From Methanomethylovorans sp. PtaU1.Bin073 (GTDB lineage Archaea > Halobacteriota > Methanosarcinia > Methanosarcinales > Methanosarcinaceae), in the NCBI GenBank assembly GCA_002067265.1, contig MVQW01000269.1, positions 1 through 62,501 of the forward strand: a DNA stretch of 62,501 bases, in the 5' to 3' direction. Positions 1 through 10,070 of the stretch are shown here, one piece after another. The notes under the pieces were generated by a model that ran no database searches, had not been told where the DNA came from, and worked only from the letters and a program-made list of their open reading frames with translations. Position 1 is the first letter of the stretch; the number at the start of each line of letters is the position of its first letter. A program made the position numbers and the translations under genes.

Positions 1-25
1 TAACTGGACGGAGGCCGTCTGATCA

Positions 26-47
26 GTGTACCCTTCAATGGGTACAC
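26..47. other. Inverted repeat in window-start leader
   Basis: An 8-bp perfect stem, GTGTACCC and GGGTACAC, encloses a 6-nt loop. A second weak hairpin (CCCT/AGGG) follows directly. The first 169 bases hold no complete gene that I can defend. Short reading frames run into stops at 19-21, 61-63 and 78-80. The hairpin could be a terminator of an upstream gene or part of a structured leader. Confidence 0.35.
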
Positions 48-169
48 CCTTTCAAGAGGGTGATCAAATGGCAGAGTTAAAAATCATTGTATCGCATTAT
101 GCAATTTCTAATATATCGGGAATGACCCCGACCGAAAATCCTATCTAATCACACACATTATGGATTGCA

Positions 170-1234
170 ATGACCTCTACCATCTGCCCGAAATGTGGAA
201 AAGGAACTACTATATTGCTTAGTGGTGTATGCAGAGAATGTTTTTTTCAGAATTTCGTTCTGGCCCAGTTACCCCAGGTAATACAGGCAAGGCTATGTGC
301 CACCTGTGGAGCACGTTTTGCACGCGGCAGATGGACCGATGAAGATGACATTGAAACTGTGGTCCTGAAAACCATAGAAGACAACCTTTCAATACATGAA
401 GCTGCAGAAGATATTGAAGTATGCATAGCTCCCCGGCAGTTAACTCCGCACATGTACAAGGCAGAAGTGGAAGTAGTTGCGGCAATACAGGGAGAAAGGA
501 TCAATGCCGTTCTATCGACCGAGATAAGAATAATTCGTGAATCATGTGAGATGTGCAGCCGGATGTCAGGAGGTTATTTCGAAGGCATACTCCAGATAAG
601 GGCCACCGACAGAACACCCACAGATGATGAGCTTGCAACATGTCTTAGGATTGTGGATATGACCATTGACAGGATGCGTGCCAAAGGTGACCGTCTGGCA
701 TTCATCACGGAAACTATCAGATCAAAGGAGGGGCTGGACCTCTACATCGGATCGGTCAATTCCGGCAGGCATATTTGTAAAGCAATTATAGAAGAAATGG
801 GCGGCACTTTCACTGAGTCTCCTTCCCTGTTCGGTCAGAAAGATGGCAGGGAGGTCTACAGGATAACTTTTTCCATGAGACTGCCGCGCTTTACACCCGG
901 TGACATCATAAGTATCAGGAACAGGAAAATAGTGGTCAAGCACATGGAAAAAAAGCTGACTGGTACTGACCTTGCAGATAGTTCACGCTTCATAGCCACC
1001 GAAGATGAGATCGCCTTGGCCAAGCATGTAGGAAACATAAGGGATGCGGTCAATGCTGTGCTTGTTTCAGAAGAAGAGCATGAACTTATGATATTGGACC
1101 CGTTCACTTTCAGGACAGTAAATGTGAAGAAACCTTCAGGATTTGCAATAACTGAAGACGAAGAGATCCCGGTGATAAGGATCGAAGATGCATTATTCCT
1201 CTTACCCCCTGAATGGAAAAAGAACGATAACTGA
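170..1234 (+). CDS. nmd3: NMD3 family ribosome-associated protein
   Basis: 354 residues. The N-terminus has the zinc-binding pattern of NMD3: CPKCG at residues 6-10, a CRECF at about 23-27, CATCG at about 44-48, and a further CEMC at about 125. In eukaryotes NMD3 is the 60S export adaptor. The archaeal orthologues are cytoplasmic and presumably bind the large subunit. The start ATG is chosen because it places the first zinc knuckle at the N-terminus; the ribosome binding site is weak. An ATP-grasp gene follows after 12 bp, and TFE comes soon after, so this is an information-processing cluster. The identity is a family-level recognition; the archaeal role is inferred. Confidence 0.88.
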   Translation: MTSTICPKCGKGTTILLSGVCRECFFQNFVLAQLPQVIQARLCATCGARFARGRWTDEDDIETVVLKTIEDNLSIHEAAEDIEVCIAPRQLTPHMYKAEVEVVAAIQGERINAVLSTEIRIIRESCEMCSRMSGGYFEGILQIRATDRTPTDDELATCLRIVDMTIDRMRAKGDRLAFITETIRSKEGLDLYIGSVNSGRHICKAIIEEMGGTFTESPSLFGQKDGREVYRITFSMRLPRFTPGDIISIRNRKIVVKHMEKKLTGTDLADSSRFIATEDEIALAKHVGNIRDAVNAVLVSEEEHELMILDPFTFRTVNVKKPSGFAITEDEEIPVIRIEDALFLLPPEWKKNDN

Positions 1235-1246
1235 AGGACTGATCTA

Positions 1247-2398
1247 TTGAATGTGCTTGTAATTGGTTTCAGTACCCGTAATATTGTCTGCTCAGGCAGC
1301 CGGGCAGGTTACAATATGTATGCCATCGATGCATTTTGCGATCAGGACACAATAGACTGCTGCATTGCCACAAAGGAGCTGCCCCATGAACTGGACATCA
1401 GGAGCAAAGATACGGCAGACATTATTTTAGACATGGTCCGAAGCTTTGAAGTGGATCTTGATGCCATCGTCCCGGGTTCGGGGTTCGAGGCAATGGACTT
1501 TAGTTCTCTGCCCTGGACAGTGCTTGCAAGTGACCCTGAAAACATTCAGGCAGTACAGGATAAGTTCACTCTGTCCCGCATGCTCGCAGAACTTGGCCTT
1601 CCTCACCCGCACGTTTATGAGAATGTTGATGATAAGCCGGATAAATTCCCTGTGATGATCAAGCCCCGCAAAGCAGGAGGAGGGATATTTAACAGGATGG
1701 CCTGCAACGGACAGGAACTTTTAGAGGCTGTACAGGATATCCTGGGAAATGAACCTTCCTTTTCCCGCAATGATCTTATGATGCAGGAGTTCATCGAGGG
1801 TGTACCAGCAAGCGTATCACTCATTGCCAGTAAAGATAAAGCAGTAGCTGTGGCAGTGAATGAACAGCTGATCGGCATCTCCTGGCTGACAAGGATGCAA
1901 TTCGCCTATTGCGGCAATATCACTCCTTATGAGGGAAAATATGCAGAGGAAATGTGCAACATCTCAGAAAAGCTCACCAGCGAACTGGGACTCCTCGGAT
2001 CCGTAGGGATAGACTTCATAGTAACGGAGGATGGACCAAAGATCATAGAAGTGAATCCCAGGTTCCAGGGAAGTCTGGATACCGTAGAACTGGCTACCGG
2101 GATTAACCTTTTCGATGCACATGTGAAAGCGTTTATGGGAAAACTGCCTGTAAGGCCTTTAAGGATCCAAAGGTCTGCTGGCAGATGTATCATATATGCA
2201 GACAGGGAGACAAGGATGGATGCACAGGTGCTGATCGAGATGCGTAAACACAAAATAGCAGATATACCTCAACCTGATTACGTGGCACTTGCAGACTACC
2301 CTGTGACCTCTGTGCTGCACACAGGAATGAACCGTAGCAATGTCTTTGAGTCGTTGAAGCAGGATTCTGAAAACATAAAGCGAATAATGAAGAAATGA
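1247..2398 (+). CDS. ATP-grasp enzyme, COG2232-like carboligase of unknown substrate
   Basis: 383 residues starting at a TTG. The N-terminus is a Rossmann-like pre-ATP-grasp fold (LVIGFSTRNIV). The ATP-grasp core follows with FPVMIKPRKAGGG at about residues 130-142, MQEFIEGVPASVS at about 180, and the Mg2+-binding EVNPRFQGS near residue 270. ATP-grasp enzymes join a carboxylate to an amine or thiol through an acyl phosphate. The substrate cannot be read from the sequence. It lies 12 bp after nmd3, so the two are probably co-transcribed. The family is commonly seen as a conserved archaeal protein without assigned function. Confidence 0.75.
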   Translation: MNVLVIGFSTRNIVCSGSRAGYNMYAIDAFCDQDTIDCCIATKELPHELDIRSKDTADIILDMVRSFEVDLDAIVPGSGFEAMDFSSLPWTVLASDPENIQAVQDKFTLSRMLAELGLPHPHVYENVDDKPDKFPVMIKPRKAGGGIFNRMACNGQELLEAVQDILGNEPSFSRNDLMMQEFIEGVPASVSLIASKDKAVAVAVNEQLIGISWLTRMQFAYCGNITPYEGKYAEEMCNISEKLTSELGLLGSVGIDFIVTEDGPKIIEVNPRFQGSLDTVELATGINLFDAHVKAFMGKLPVRPLRIQRSAGRCIIYADRETRMDAQVLIEMRKHKIADIPQPDYVALADYPVTSVLHTGMNRSNVFESLKQDSENIKRIMKK

Positions 2399-2489
2399 GC
2401 TCATTGTTGATGCAGGAATATGGGCATCATGTGCAAAAATTAATATCACAATACAGCAGATTATAGTTCCGTTCTTGAGGTGAGTGTTT

Positions 2490-2984
2490 TTGATAGATAT
2501 GAATGATCTTGTTATCCGGGGATACCTAATTCGTCTTGTGGGTGAAGACGGGCTGGCCATGATCGAAAAAATGCCGGAGGGTGAGGTCACTGACGAGCAA
2601 ATAGCTCAGGCCACAGGCATACTTCTCAATATTGTAAGGAGAACTCTGTTCATATTGAATGAGAACAAACTTGCTATTTGCAGAAGGGAAAGAGATGCCA
2701 GTAGCGGATGGCTTACCTATCTCTGGACCCTCGATATGTCTGATATCGAAAAACAGCTTGTGAAAGAGAAAAAGAGATTAATAAAGAATCTTAAAGTACG
2801 CAAGGAATTTGAAGAAAGTAATGTGTTCTATATTTGCCCTGAAGGCTGTATCCGGATGGATTTTAAACAGGCAGCAGATGCTGTATTCATGTGTCCGGAC
2901 TGTGGCGAGGATATGGTACATGAGGATAATTCGCCATTTATCCAGCTGATAAAGGAAAGGATCAAAAACCTGGAAAGCAGATGA
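2490..2984 (+). CDS. tfe: Transcription initiation factor E alpha subunit (TFE)
   Basis: About 164 residues. The N-terminal winged helix (GEVTDEQIAQATGI...VRRTLFILNENKLA, about residues 28-60) is followed by a coiled linker and a C-terminal zinc ribbon (CPEGC at about 115, CPDCGEDM at about 136). TFE stabilises the open promoter complex with TBP, TFB and RNA polymerase. I choose TTG at 2490 because the Shine-Dalgarno GAGGTGA (2478-2484) ends about 6 nt before it. The GTG at 2484 overlaps that site, and ATG 2499 is the other option. The stop at 2984 is 1 nt from the next start, so the genes are coupled. Confidence 0.93.
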   Translation: MIDMNDLVIRGYLIRLVGEDGLAMIEKMPEGEVTDEQIAQATGILLNIVRRTLFILNENKLAICRRERDASSGWLTYLWTLDMSDIEKQLVKEKKRLIKNLKVRKEFEESNVFYICPEGCIRMDFKQAADAVFMCPDCGEDMVHEDNSPFIQLIKERIKNLESR

Positions 2985-2985
2985 C

Positions 2986-3492
2986 ATGATTACGCCAGAC
3001 AGAGCGCTGCAAATACTCAGAGATGAGGGCTGCTCTGAGAAGGTCATTGCACATTGCATAGCTGTTTCTGAACGTGCTGCCGAAATTGCGGAAAAACTGT
3101 CAACAACTGGAAAACAGGTGGATGTAGAACTGGTGAAAATTGGGGGTTTGCTCCATGATCTGGGCAGATGCCGTACCCATGGGATCGACCATGCTGTGAT
3201 AGGTGCGGGTATTGCAATGGAACTGGGCCTTGATCCCTTGATAGTCAATATAATCAGGAAGCATATAGGAGCAGGTATTACCATAGAAGAGGCAAAAGAA
3301 CTTGGCCTGCCGGAAGATGATTATATTCCATTCACCCTCGAAGAGAAGATAGTGGCTCATGCTGATAACTTCACTTCAGGCGATACAAGGGTGACCATGA
3401 CCCAGCTAGTTGAAAAGATGAAGGAAAGGCGTTTCACTGAGGAAAGCATGGCACGCATCATTGCACTGGCAGAAGAGATAGGTATCTATTGA
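2986..3492 (+). CDS. HD-domain phosphohydrolase (TIGR00295-like)
   Basis: 168 residues. The HD motif is visible: H at about 24 (IAHCIAVSERAAEIA), HDLGR at about 57-61, a downstream HIGAG near 90 and HADNF near 125. These are the metal-binding residues of the HD hydrolase superfamily, which cleaves phosphate esters of nucleotides or small molecules. The substrate is unknown. It starts 1 nt after the tfe stop codon and is therefore very likely translated from the same mRNA. Confidence 0.8.
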   Translation: MITPDRALQILRDEGCSEKVIAHCIAVSERAAEIAEKLSTTGKQVDVELVKIGGLLHDLGRCRTHGIDHAVIGAGIAMELGLDPLIVNIIRKHIGAGITIEEAKELGLPEDDYIPFTLEEKIVAHADNFTSGDTRVTMTQLVEKMKERRFTEESMARIIALAEEIGIY

Positions 3493-3553
3493 AACACGAT
3501 CTTATGAATAAAGCTTTATTTTAGCCGATCGGGACGATCTTTAACGGAAAGCC

Positions 3554-3563
3554 TTATATATAT
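3554..3563 (+). promoter_or_regulatory. TATA box of the proteasome beta gene
   Basis: TTATATATAT is preceded by purine-rich GAAAGCC, as in an archaeal BRE-TATA promoter. It lies about 85 bp before the psmB start, which predicts a leader of roughly 60 nt. This is the only strong candidate in the gap between the HD gene and psmB. Confidence 0.5.
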
Positions 3564-3646
3564 TCTGATTAATCAATACTGTGTCTGGGTGACAGATATT
3601 ATCTTTTTGCTAAAGTTTTCTCATTTTGCGACGATGAGGTATACTG

Positions 3647-4279
3647 ATGGTCGATGATAAATATTTAAAAGGTACAACTACTGTAGGTATAGTTTGTGAT
3701 AAAGGCGTGGTACTTGCTACCGAAAGACGTGCAACTATGGGTCATTTCATAGCCAGCAAGACAGCCAAAAAAATTTATCAGATCGATGATCTTGTGGGTA
3801 TGACCACTGCAGGATCAGTAGGAGATGCTCAGCAGATCGTGCGCATAATGAGCGTTGAGTCACACCTTTATAAAATGAGGCGTAAAGAGCCCATGACTAT
3901 CAAAGGTATAACTACGCTCCTGTCAAACATCCTGAGCGGACAGCGCTACTATCCTCTTATGGTGCAGCTGCTTGTGGGTGGTGTGGACAAGAACGGCCCT
4001 GCAATATTCTCCCTTGATGCTCTTGGAGGCACCATTGAAGAGACAAAAGCTGTAGCGACCGGTTCTGGCTCACCCATGGCTTATGGAGTGCTTGAGGACC
4101 GCTTCGTGGATGGGATATCCATCGAGGAAGGAGTAGAGCTGGCAATACGTGCCCTGCATAACGCAATGAAGAGGGACTCGGCCTCAGGCAATGGAATAGA
4201 TGTTGTGGTGATCACAGCTGATAAATTTGATCGGCTGGAAGAGGAAGAGGTTCAGCAGTACAGGGATAAATTGAACTGA
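3647..4279 (+). CDS. psmB: Proteasome beta subunit
   Basis: 210 residues, the usual length. A short propeptide (MVDDKYLKG) precedes TTTVGI, so autocleavage exposes Thr10 as the catalytic N-terminal nucleophile of the 20S core. [13 protein letters not shown] and the downstream SGSP and SGNGIDV segments are typical of archaeal beta subunits. It forms the inner rings of the proteasome with alpha subunits, which are encoded elsewhere. The start matches the propeptide length of related proteins. In many euryarchaea psmB lies next to aCPSF1, as it does here. Confidence 0.97.
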   Translation: MVDDKYLKGTTTVGIVCDKGVVLATERRATMGHFIASKTAKKIYQIDDLVGMTTAGSVGDAQQIVRIMSVESHLYKMRRKEPMTIKGITTLLSNILSGQRYYPLMVQLLVGGVDKNGPAIFSLDALGGTIEETKAVATGSGSPMAYGVLEDRFVDGISIEEGVELAIRALHNAMKRDSASGNGIDVVVITADKFDRLEEEEVQQYRDKLN

Positions 4280-4381
4280 TAACATTCCTGACAATTCTGT
4301 TGACTTTACTTTGACATCTGTTCTATCTTGCATAGATCAAAATTTTATGTTTTTTTTATTTTTCTCAAAGGAAGGCTTTTA

Positions 4382-6292
4382 ATGGCAATAGATGAAGTAT
4401 TAGCTGATCTGAAACAGAAAATAGACGAGAAATTGCCGAAGGGCACTACTATTTCTAGCGTAGAGTTCGAAGGTCCGCAGCTTGTAATGTACACTGAGAA
4501 CCCATGGAGTTTTGCAGACAATGGTAATATTGTACGGAACCTTGCAAAGATCCTCAGGACACGTATAGTTGTCCGCCCCGACCCAAAGGTTTTGCTGCCA
4601 CCAGAAGAGTCTGTTAATAAGATCGTTGAAACAGTACCTGAAGATTCGGCCATAGCCAACTATCATTTTGACCCTGATGTGGGAGAAGTTATAATCGAGG
4701 CGGAAAAACCCGGCCTTGTGATCGGAAAACATGGAGAGACCCTCAGAGAGATCACAAAAAAGATCGGATGGACACCGAAAGTGGTGCGTGCCCCGCCCAT
4801 ATCCTCACGGACAGTAAAGAATATCCGTGAATTCATGAAAACAAACCACAAGGAAAGGAAAGAAATACTCAAGACCGTGGGACGCAAGATACACAGAGAA
4901 TGCACATCAAAGGACCAATGGGTAAGGGTCACATCACTGGGCGGCTGTAAAGAAGTGGGAAGAAGCTGTTTTTTGCTATCCACACCTGAATCCTGTGTAA
5001 TGATAGATTGCGGTGTTAATGTTGGCTCTGACGAGCATATGACACCGTACCTCTATGTTCCTGAGGTTTCACCCTTTAGCAAGCTCGATGCTGTGGTCAT
5101 CACCCACGCGCACCTGGACCACCAGGGTCTATTGCCACTTTTATACAGGTATGGGTTTGAAGGGCCTGTATATTGCACACCTCCTACAAGAGACCTGACG
5201 GCTTTATTGCAACTTGACTATATTGATGTGGCCTCAAAGGAAGGAGGCAGGCCTCCTTATTCTTCGGCAGATGTGCGTGAGGTGCTTAAGCACGCCATTG
5301 TCCTAGATTATGAAGAGGTCACGGATATTGCACCAGATATCAAGCTTACCTTCCACAATGCGGGACATATCCTTGGCTCAGCCATTTCTCATTTTCACAT
5401 AGGCGATGGCCTGCACAACGTGGTCTTTACAGGCGATTTCAAATATGAGAAGACCAGGCTTTTCGATCCGGCGGTAAACAAGTTCCCACGTGTGGAAAGC
5501 GTGATCATGGAATCCACCTATGGAGGGGCGAACGCCCTTCAGCCATCCCTGCAGGATGCAGAGAGCCATCTGCAACAGGTGATCAAGAACACTCTTCAGA
5601 ACAAGGGAATAGTACTGATCCCTGCCTTTGCGGTCGGAAGGAGCCAGGAAGTTATGATCGTCCTGGAAGATGCCATACGCAAAGGACTGATAGATAATGT
5701 CCCGGTGTATCTTGACGGCATGATATGGGAAGCCACGGCCATCCATGCCACGTATCCGGAATATCTTAACAACGACCTGAGAAAGCTCATTTTCCAGAAA
5801 GGGGAGAACCCATTCCTTTCGGAATGCTTCAAGCCTGTAGATTCCAATGAGCTCAGGCAGGAGATCATATCCAAACGTGAGCCATGTGTCATCCTGTCCA
5901 CATCGGGAATGATGAACGCCGGTCCTGTGATGGAATATTTTAAAGCCTTTGCTGAAGATGAAAGGAACACTCTTGTGTTCGTAGGCTACCAGGCGGACGG
6001 TACGCTGGGACGCAGGATCCAGAAAGGCTGGAAAGAGATACCTCTCAATACCGGAAAGGGAACAGAGGTAATAACCATGAATATGAACGTTGAGATCGTT
6101 GACGGTTTCTCAGGCCATTCAGACCGCAGGCAGCTCATGGAATACGTGCGCAAGATGAAACCCAGACCTGAGCGTGTATTCACGGAACACGGAGACGAAA
6201 GGTCCTGCATCGACCTTGCGACTTCCATCCATAAAAAGAACAAGATGGAAACAAGAGCGCTCACAAACCTCGAGACCATTCGTCTTGTGTGA
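4382..6292 (+). CDS. aCPSF1 / FttA transcription-termination ribonuclease
   Basis: 636 residues from ATG 4382, which has AAGGAAGG 8 nt upstream; an in-frame upstream extension from 4328 lacks such a site. Two N-terminal KH-type RNA-binding domains (about 1-145; [11 protein letters not shown] near 118-128) precede a metallo-beta-lactamase domain with HAHLDH at about 241-246. The beta-CASP insert follows, with further metal ligands ([22 protein letters not shown]). This factor cleaves nascent RNA and promotes termination of archaeal RNA polymerase. It lies 102 bp after psmB. Confidence 0.95.
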   Translation: MAIDEVLADLKQKIDEKLPKGTTISSVEFEGPQLVMYTENPWSFADNGNIVRNLAKILRTRIVVRPDPKVLLPPEESVNKIVETVPEDSAIANYHFDPDVGEVIIEAEKPGLVIGKHGETLREITKKIGWTPKVVRAPPISSRTVKNIREFMKTNHKERKEILKTVGRKIHRECTSKDQWVRVTSLGGCKEVGRSCFLLSTPESCVMIDCGVNVGSDEHMTPYLYVPEVSPFSKLDAVVITHAHLDHQGLLPLLYRYGFEGPVYCTPPTRDLTALLQLDYIDVASKEGGRPPYSSADVREVLKHAIVLDYEEVTDIAPDIKLTFHNAGHILGSAISHFHIGDGLHNVVFTGDFKYEKTRLFDPAVNKFPRVESVIMESTYGGANALQPSLQDAESHLQQVIKNTLQNKGIVLIPAFAVGRSQEVMIVLEDAIRKGLIDNVPVYLDGMIWEATAIHATYPEYLNNDLRKLIFQKGENPFLSECFKPVDSNELRQEIISKREPCVILSTSGMMNAGPVMEYFKAFAEDERNTLVFVGYQADGTLGRRIQKGWKEIPLNTGKGTEVITMNMNVEIVDGFSGHSDRRQLMEYVRKMKPRPERVFTEHGDERSCIDLATSIHKKNKMETRALTNLETIRLV

Positions 6293-6297
6293 TTGCT

Positions 6298-6939
6298 TCA
6301 GACCAGTCTGGACAAATACGTTATCAGTTCGGCATGGTCCGCAAGTACCATGTCGGCATCCATTAATTTTTCTTTGGGGAGATAAGTAGGTACTGCCACA
6401 CAGTAGATACCAGCGTTTTTTGCGGATTGTATTCCCAGAGGAGCATTCTCTATCACTATACATTCTTCAGTTTCAAGCCCAAGTTTACCGGCTGCTGTGA
6501 GGTAGGGCTCAGGATCAGGTTTTCCATGAGTTACATCTTCTCCTGAAACAATCACCTCGAAGATACCTGGATAGAACCTGTCCATGAGCGCATTGACTAT
6601 AGTCCTGTCCGCTCCCGAAGCAACTCCAAGCTTGTACTTCCCTTTGAGCGCCTGCAGGCATGCCTGCATACCCTTGAAGGGTTCTGCCCTGTTGTTCTGC
6701 AAGAAATATGCTCTCTTCTTTTTGAGAAATGCTTCGTGATCAGATGTTTTGGGCTCCATGCCTGCCTTACGAAAAATGAGGTCCACTACACCTTTGTGAT
6801 TGGAGCCTTCTATCTCATATATATCCATATTCGTTATATGAATGCCCACTTCCCCGAATGCCTTCACCCAGGCATCGGCATGATAGGGCATGGAATCCAT
6901 AAGCACTCCATCAACATCAAAGACCAGACCTTTCAACAT
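6298..6939 (-). CDS. HAD-superfamily phosphatase, beta-phosphoglucomutase-like
   Basis: 213 residues. Motif I is FDVDGVLMDS with nucleophile Asp8 and acid/base Asp10. Motif II is VASGADRTIV near residue 105, motif III includes GKPDPEPY near 145, and motif IV is VIENAPLGIQSA near 163. The helical cap between residues 15 and 85 places it with subfamily I beta-phosphoglucomutase-like enzymes. These hydrolyse or transfer phosphate on small sugar phosphates. The substrate is not evident. It is convergent with aCPSF1, with 5 bp between the stops. Confidence 0.85.
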   Translation of the reverse strand: MLKGLVFDVDGVLMDSMPYHADAWVKAFGEVGIHITNMDIYEIEGSNHKGVVDLIFRKAGMEPKTSDHEAFLKKKRAYFLQNNRAEPFKGMQACLQALKGKYKLGVASGADRTIVNALMDRFYPGIFEVIVSGEDVTHGKPDPEPYLTAAGKLGLETEECIVIENAPLGIQSAKNAGIYCVAVPTYLPKEKLMDADMVLADHAELITYLSRLV

Positions 6940-7029
6940 GCATCTTCATCTCTGGGTATCGGATAAATATTTGTGCATGGGAATGCACTTTGTATGTGAT
7001 ACCTTGACAAAGCATAAAGTGGGGATACA

Positions 7030-7236
7030 ATGAACGAGAAAGCTGAAGAGTTACGTGTCTGCCCGAAGTGTGGTTATGAAAGAGGATTCCATGTTTTCTT
7101 CAGGAGATCGCCAGATAGCAGAATGCTTATAGGCATAATATGCCCTTCATGCGGACAGAGCTATGATATCGGATGGCTGACTGCTGATATAGAAGGATGG
7201 GAACCGATCAAAGGCGAAGCATACCCTGAAAAATAA
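7030..7236 (+). CDS. Small zinc-ribbon protein
   Basis: 68 residues with two CPxCG knuckles: CPKCG at 11-15 and CPSCG at about 43-47. This is one classical zinc ribbon. No enzymatic domain is present. It probably binds nucleic acid or a protein partner, but nothing in the context says which. The ATG has no strong ribosome binding site beyond GTGGGG about 10 nt upstream. Confidence 0.7.
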   Translation: MNEKAEELRVCPKCGYERGFHVFFRRSPDSRMLIGIICPSCGQSYDIGWLTADIEGWEPIKGEAYPEK

Positions 7237-7276
7237 ATACTAAAATGTGCCCTGTAGCACTTCTCTGCGAAATCGG

Positions 7277-8251
7277 TCATCTGTTTTGCTTTTTATTCGA
7301 TATTTTGTCCAGTTCCTTCTTTATCTCAGATGCCTGTTTTTTGTATTTGGCGGATATAGACCTATGAACATCTTCCTCGATGACCTTGTCCTTCAGGTCG
7401 GAATCAATTGCTGAAAGGACTTTCTGTATTGCACCGTACCTGTATCCCAGTTCCTGGATATCCGTTTCTTTATGCTTATCTTTGTTCTTTCTATTAAGAT
7501 AGATGGCGCTTCCAAGAGCTAGCAGGCCGGCGATGAAGAACAAAGCAGACAAGTACATTGTATCATTTGATGTCTTTGCCTTTGTTGTGGACACAGTGAT
7601 CTCATTGAAGGACGGATGGGAGAAAGAGAAAGTCGTGATATTACCCTCGCGCCTGGAATTAGAAGATAATGACATACCATTCCCGTCAACTATCACCGGA
7701 TCAAAACCCTGATCTGTTTTCACGTTCAGCACAAGAGAGTGGACCGAAGATGGCTGGTATCCTGGCAGTGTGAGCATTTTGGTGAACTGCCCATTGGACC
7801 TTTGAGGTAAGAGATAGACAAGACTGTACAACTGCGGCAACCCCGATGATACAGAAGTGATATTCTCACTGAAATAGATGATATCGCCTGTCCGGTTATA
7901 TCCTATATCTGTAAAAGAGGTGACATCGGACATATCCTGTTTTTGAAAAAGCATTATTGTGGAATCTGCTGGAACCGAGAGACCTACCAGAGCAACATTT
8001 GCGTTACCGGGCAGAAGTGTCCATGTTTCCTGCACAAGCATCCCATCCTCGTAGCTCATGTCCAGATCAATGATATACTGCTGGAAAGACATGCCTGCAA
8101 GATCAGTATCATTTCCGGCTGTTGGTGCGGCTGTGTTATCCGCTGCACACACATGGAGCAATAGGACCAGGCATATACTAATGAAGAACGGTCGCCTCAG
8201 CCATACAAAGATCTGCTGGGGCGATTTTTCCGGAGATAACTGAAGATTCAT
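7277..8251 (-). CDS. Membrane-anchored exported protein of unknown function
   Basis: 324 residues. A hydrophobic segment at about 24-36 looks like a signal peptide or anchor. It is followed by an external beta-rich, Asn/Thr/Ser-rich domain with several N-glycosylation-type sequons (for example NDT, NRT, NIT). A transmembrane helix lies at about 235-252 (ALFFIAGLLALGSAIYL), then a charged cytoplasmic coiled-coil tail. I do not recognise a family. The topology suggests a surface or envelope protein. It is transcribed away from ftsZ. Confidence 0.7.
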   Translation of the reverse strand: MNLQLSPEKSPQQIFVWLRRPFFISICLVLLLHVCAADNTAAPTAGNDTDLAGMSFQQYIIDLDMSYEDGMLVQETWTLLPGNANVALVGLSVPADSTIMLFQKQDMSDVTSFTDIGYNRTGDIIYFSENITSVSSGLPQLYSLVYLLPQRSNGQFTKMLTLPGYQPSSVHSLVLNVKTDQGFDPVIVDGNGMSLSSNSRREGNITTFSFSHPSFNEITVSTTKAKTSNDTMYLSALFFIAGLLALGSAIYLNRKNKDKHKETDIQELGYRYGAIQKVLSAIDSDLKDKVIEEDVHRSISAKYKKQASEIKKELDKISNKKQNR

Positions 8252-8814
8252 GGATGTGTCCCTTTTAGTGCATTCATGTGTGGCAATTGTTATATGTTTT
8301 TGCTTTTAGTGCTATGTGTGACCACATGCATCTACCAGCGTGTTTTGGTGAACAACGGAAACATCTTCGACAAACACATATATATACAGCAATCTGTAAA
8401 ATATAGGGCTGGTAAAGTTGTGTATGAAGATGATAGATGACGGATGATGGTGGTATTCTTGTCGCCTTAGTCTGGGATCTGTCTGAAATCAGCATACTCC
8501 CACAACAACGGTCAAGTACCTTCTGAAAGAGTACCTGACTTGATTTTCCGTCTGCTGCCACGCATCATGCTGGGCATCATGATGGTATAAAGAGAGATAA
8601 GGGAGAGGCAAGCTGTCCTGCACTGGAGGCATGTGTGCTTACCTCAAACTTTAAATATAAATACATAAGTATAAAAACAAGTAGAAATATATAGTAGCAC
8701 TGTAGGGTAATGATACAATTCCACACAGAAGGAATTCGTGGAAATCCACATATTACAGCTATGTGGTCATTCACATATTCATTACACAAGTGTACTCAGT
8801 AATCCAACGAGGGG
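8252..8814. other. Divergent intergenic region before ftsZ
   Basis: 563 bp without a convincing gene. Two TATA-like sites are visible: ACATATATATAC at 8376-8387 and TTTAAATATAA at 8650-8660. The second would give an ftsZ leader of roughly 130 nt. Open frames on the minus strand here lack ribosome binding sites and any recognisable protein features. Confidence 0.4.
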
Positions 8815-9981
8815 ATGAACGTGCAATCCATAGTACAGGAAGCATTAAAACACACAGAAAAGGATAGAGAGTATCGAAAAACGGTAGCAGTGGATGATCA
8901 GCTTGACGGCTTCGGAATGCCGCGTATCACGATCGTAGGTTGTGGTGGCGCAGGAAACAATACCGTTAACAGGCTATACAATATCGGTATAGACGGTGCA
9001 GAGACCATTGCCATCAATACAGACAAACAGCATCTGGACAATATAAGAGCCGACAAGAAGATCCTTGTGGGTAAGACACTTACCCGCGGGCTTGGTGCCG
9101 GAGGATATCCCGAAGTCGGCGCAAAGGCAGCAGAACTGGCCCGCGGCACACTTGAAGACATATTCAAGGAAACAGACCTTGTATTCATTACTGCGGGTAT
9201 GGGCGGAGGAACCGGTACCGGTGTCGCACCTGTTGTGGCAGAGATCGCAAAGGAGCAAGGAGCCATAGTAGTAGGCATGGTCTCCAGTCCGTTCAGGGTG
9301 GAAAGAGCAAGGACCGTCAAGGCAGAAGAAGGACTCGAGGACCTGCGCAAAGCCGCTGATACTGTAATAGTGCTTGACAATAACAGATTGCTGGAATACG
9401 TGCCAAACCTGCCTATAGAGCAGGCATTCTCAGTAATGGACCAGCTCATTGCGGAAACCGTAAAAGGCATCACCGAGACCATCACACAGCCATCTCTCAT
9501 AAATCTGGACTACGCGGACATAAGAGCGATCATGGGTTGTGGCGGTGTAGCTGTAATGCTGGTCGGAGAAAGCAAGAACCAGGATAAGAGCAATGATGTG
9601 GTACGCACTGCACTGAATCACCCCTTACTGGATGTGGACTACAGAGGAGCCACAGGTAGCCTTGTGCATATTACAGGCGGCCCGGACCTCAGTCTGAAAG
9701 AAGCAGAAGAGATAGCTTCATCCCTTACCTATGAACTTTCACCCAATGCCAATGTCATATGGGGTGCAAGGATAAGGGAAGACTACGAAGGCAAGGTGCG
9801 TGTGATGGCCATTATGACAGGTGTACAGTCTGCACAGGTGCTTGGTCCGAAGAATACGGCAAGCGCAATGCCTCAGACCGCGAGCAACAAATCATCTGCT
9901 TATGGCCGGACACGTCAATCTGTCGTTGAGCCACTTGGCCAGAGAAAGAATGGCGGATCGATAATCGATATAATAGGCTGA
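8815..9981 (+). CDS. ftsZ: Cell division protein FtsZ
   Basis: 388 residues. The tubulin signature GGGTGTG is at about 128-134. [12 protein letters not shown] near 43-54 and the synergy-loop region complete the GTPase. It polymerises into the cytokinetic ring. The start is ambiguous: GAGGGG lies directly before ATG 8815 with no spacer, while the in-frame GTG at 8821 has 6 nt of spacing. The N-terminal extension before IVGCGG is about 38 residues, typical of archaeal FtsZ. The C-terminus ends GSIIDIIG, which may be the conserved tail peptide. Confidence 0.97.
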   Translation: MNVQSIVQEALKHTEKDREYRKTVAVDDQLDGFGMPRITIVGCGGAGNNTVNRLYNIGIDGAETIAINTDKQHLDNIRADKKILVGKTLTRGLGAGGYPEVGAKAAELARGTLEDIFKETDLVFITAGMGGGTGTGVAPVVAEIAKEQGAIVVGMVSSPFRVERARTVKAEEGLEDLRKAADTVIVLDNNRLLEYVPNLPIEQAFSVMDQLIAETVKGITETITQPSLINLDYADIRAIMGCGGVAVMLVGESKNQDKSNDVVRTALNHPLLDVDYRGATGSLVHITGGPDLSLKEAEEIASSLTYELSPNANVIWGARIREDYEGKVRVMAIMTGVQSAQVLGPKNTASAMPQTASNKSSAYGRTRQSVVEPLGQRKNGGSIIDIIG

Positions 9982-10070
9982 AAGCATGATTTCCAGGATA
10001 CATTGCTGTACCTGGACTCTTTCTTTTTTACAGCAGATATTCTTTTTAACTACCTGTACAATTAGGTTAC

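Noticed and set aside
2159..2590. 143-codon frame opposite the ATP-grasp and tfe genes
   Set aside because: Shadow of two well-supported genes on the other strand.
8274..8789. Two minus-strand open frames between the exported-protein gene and ftsZ
   Set aside because: No ribosome binding site, odd composition and overlap with likely ftsZ promoters.
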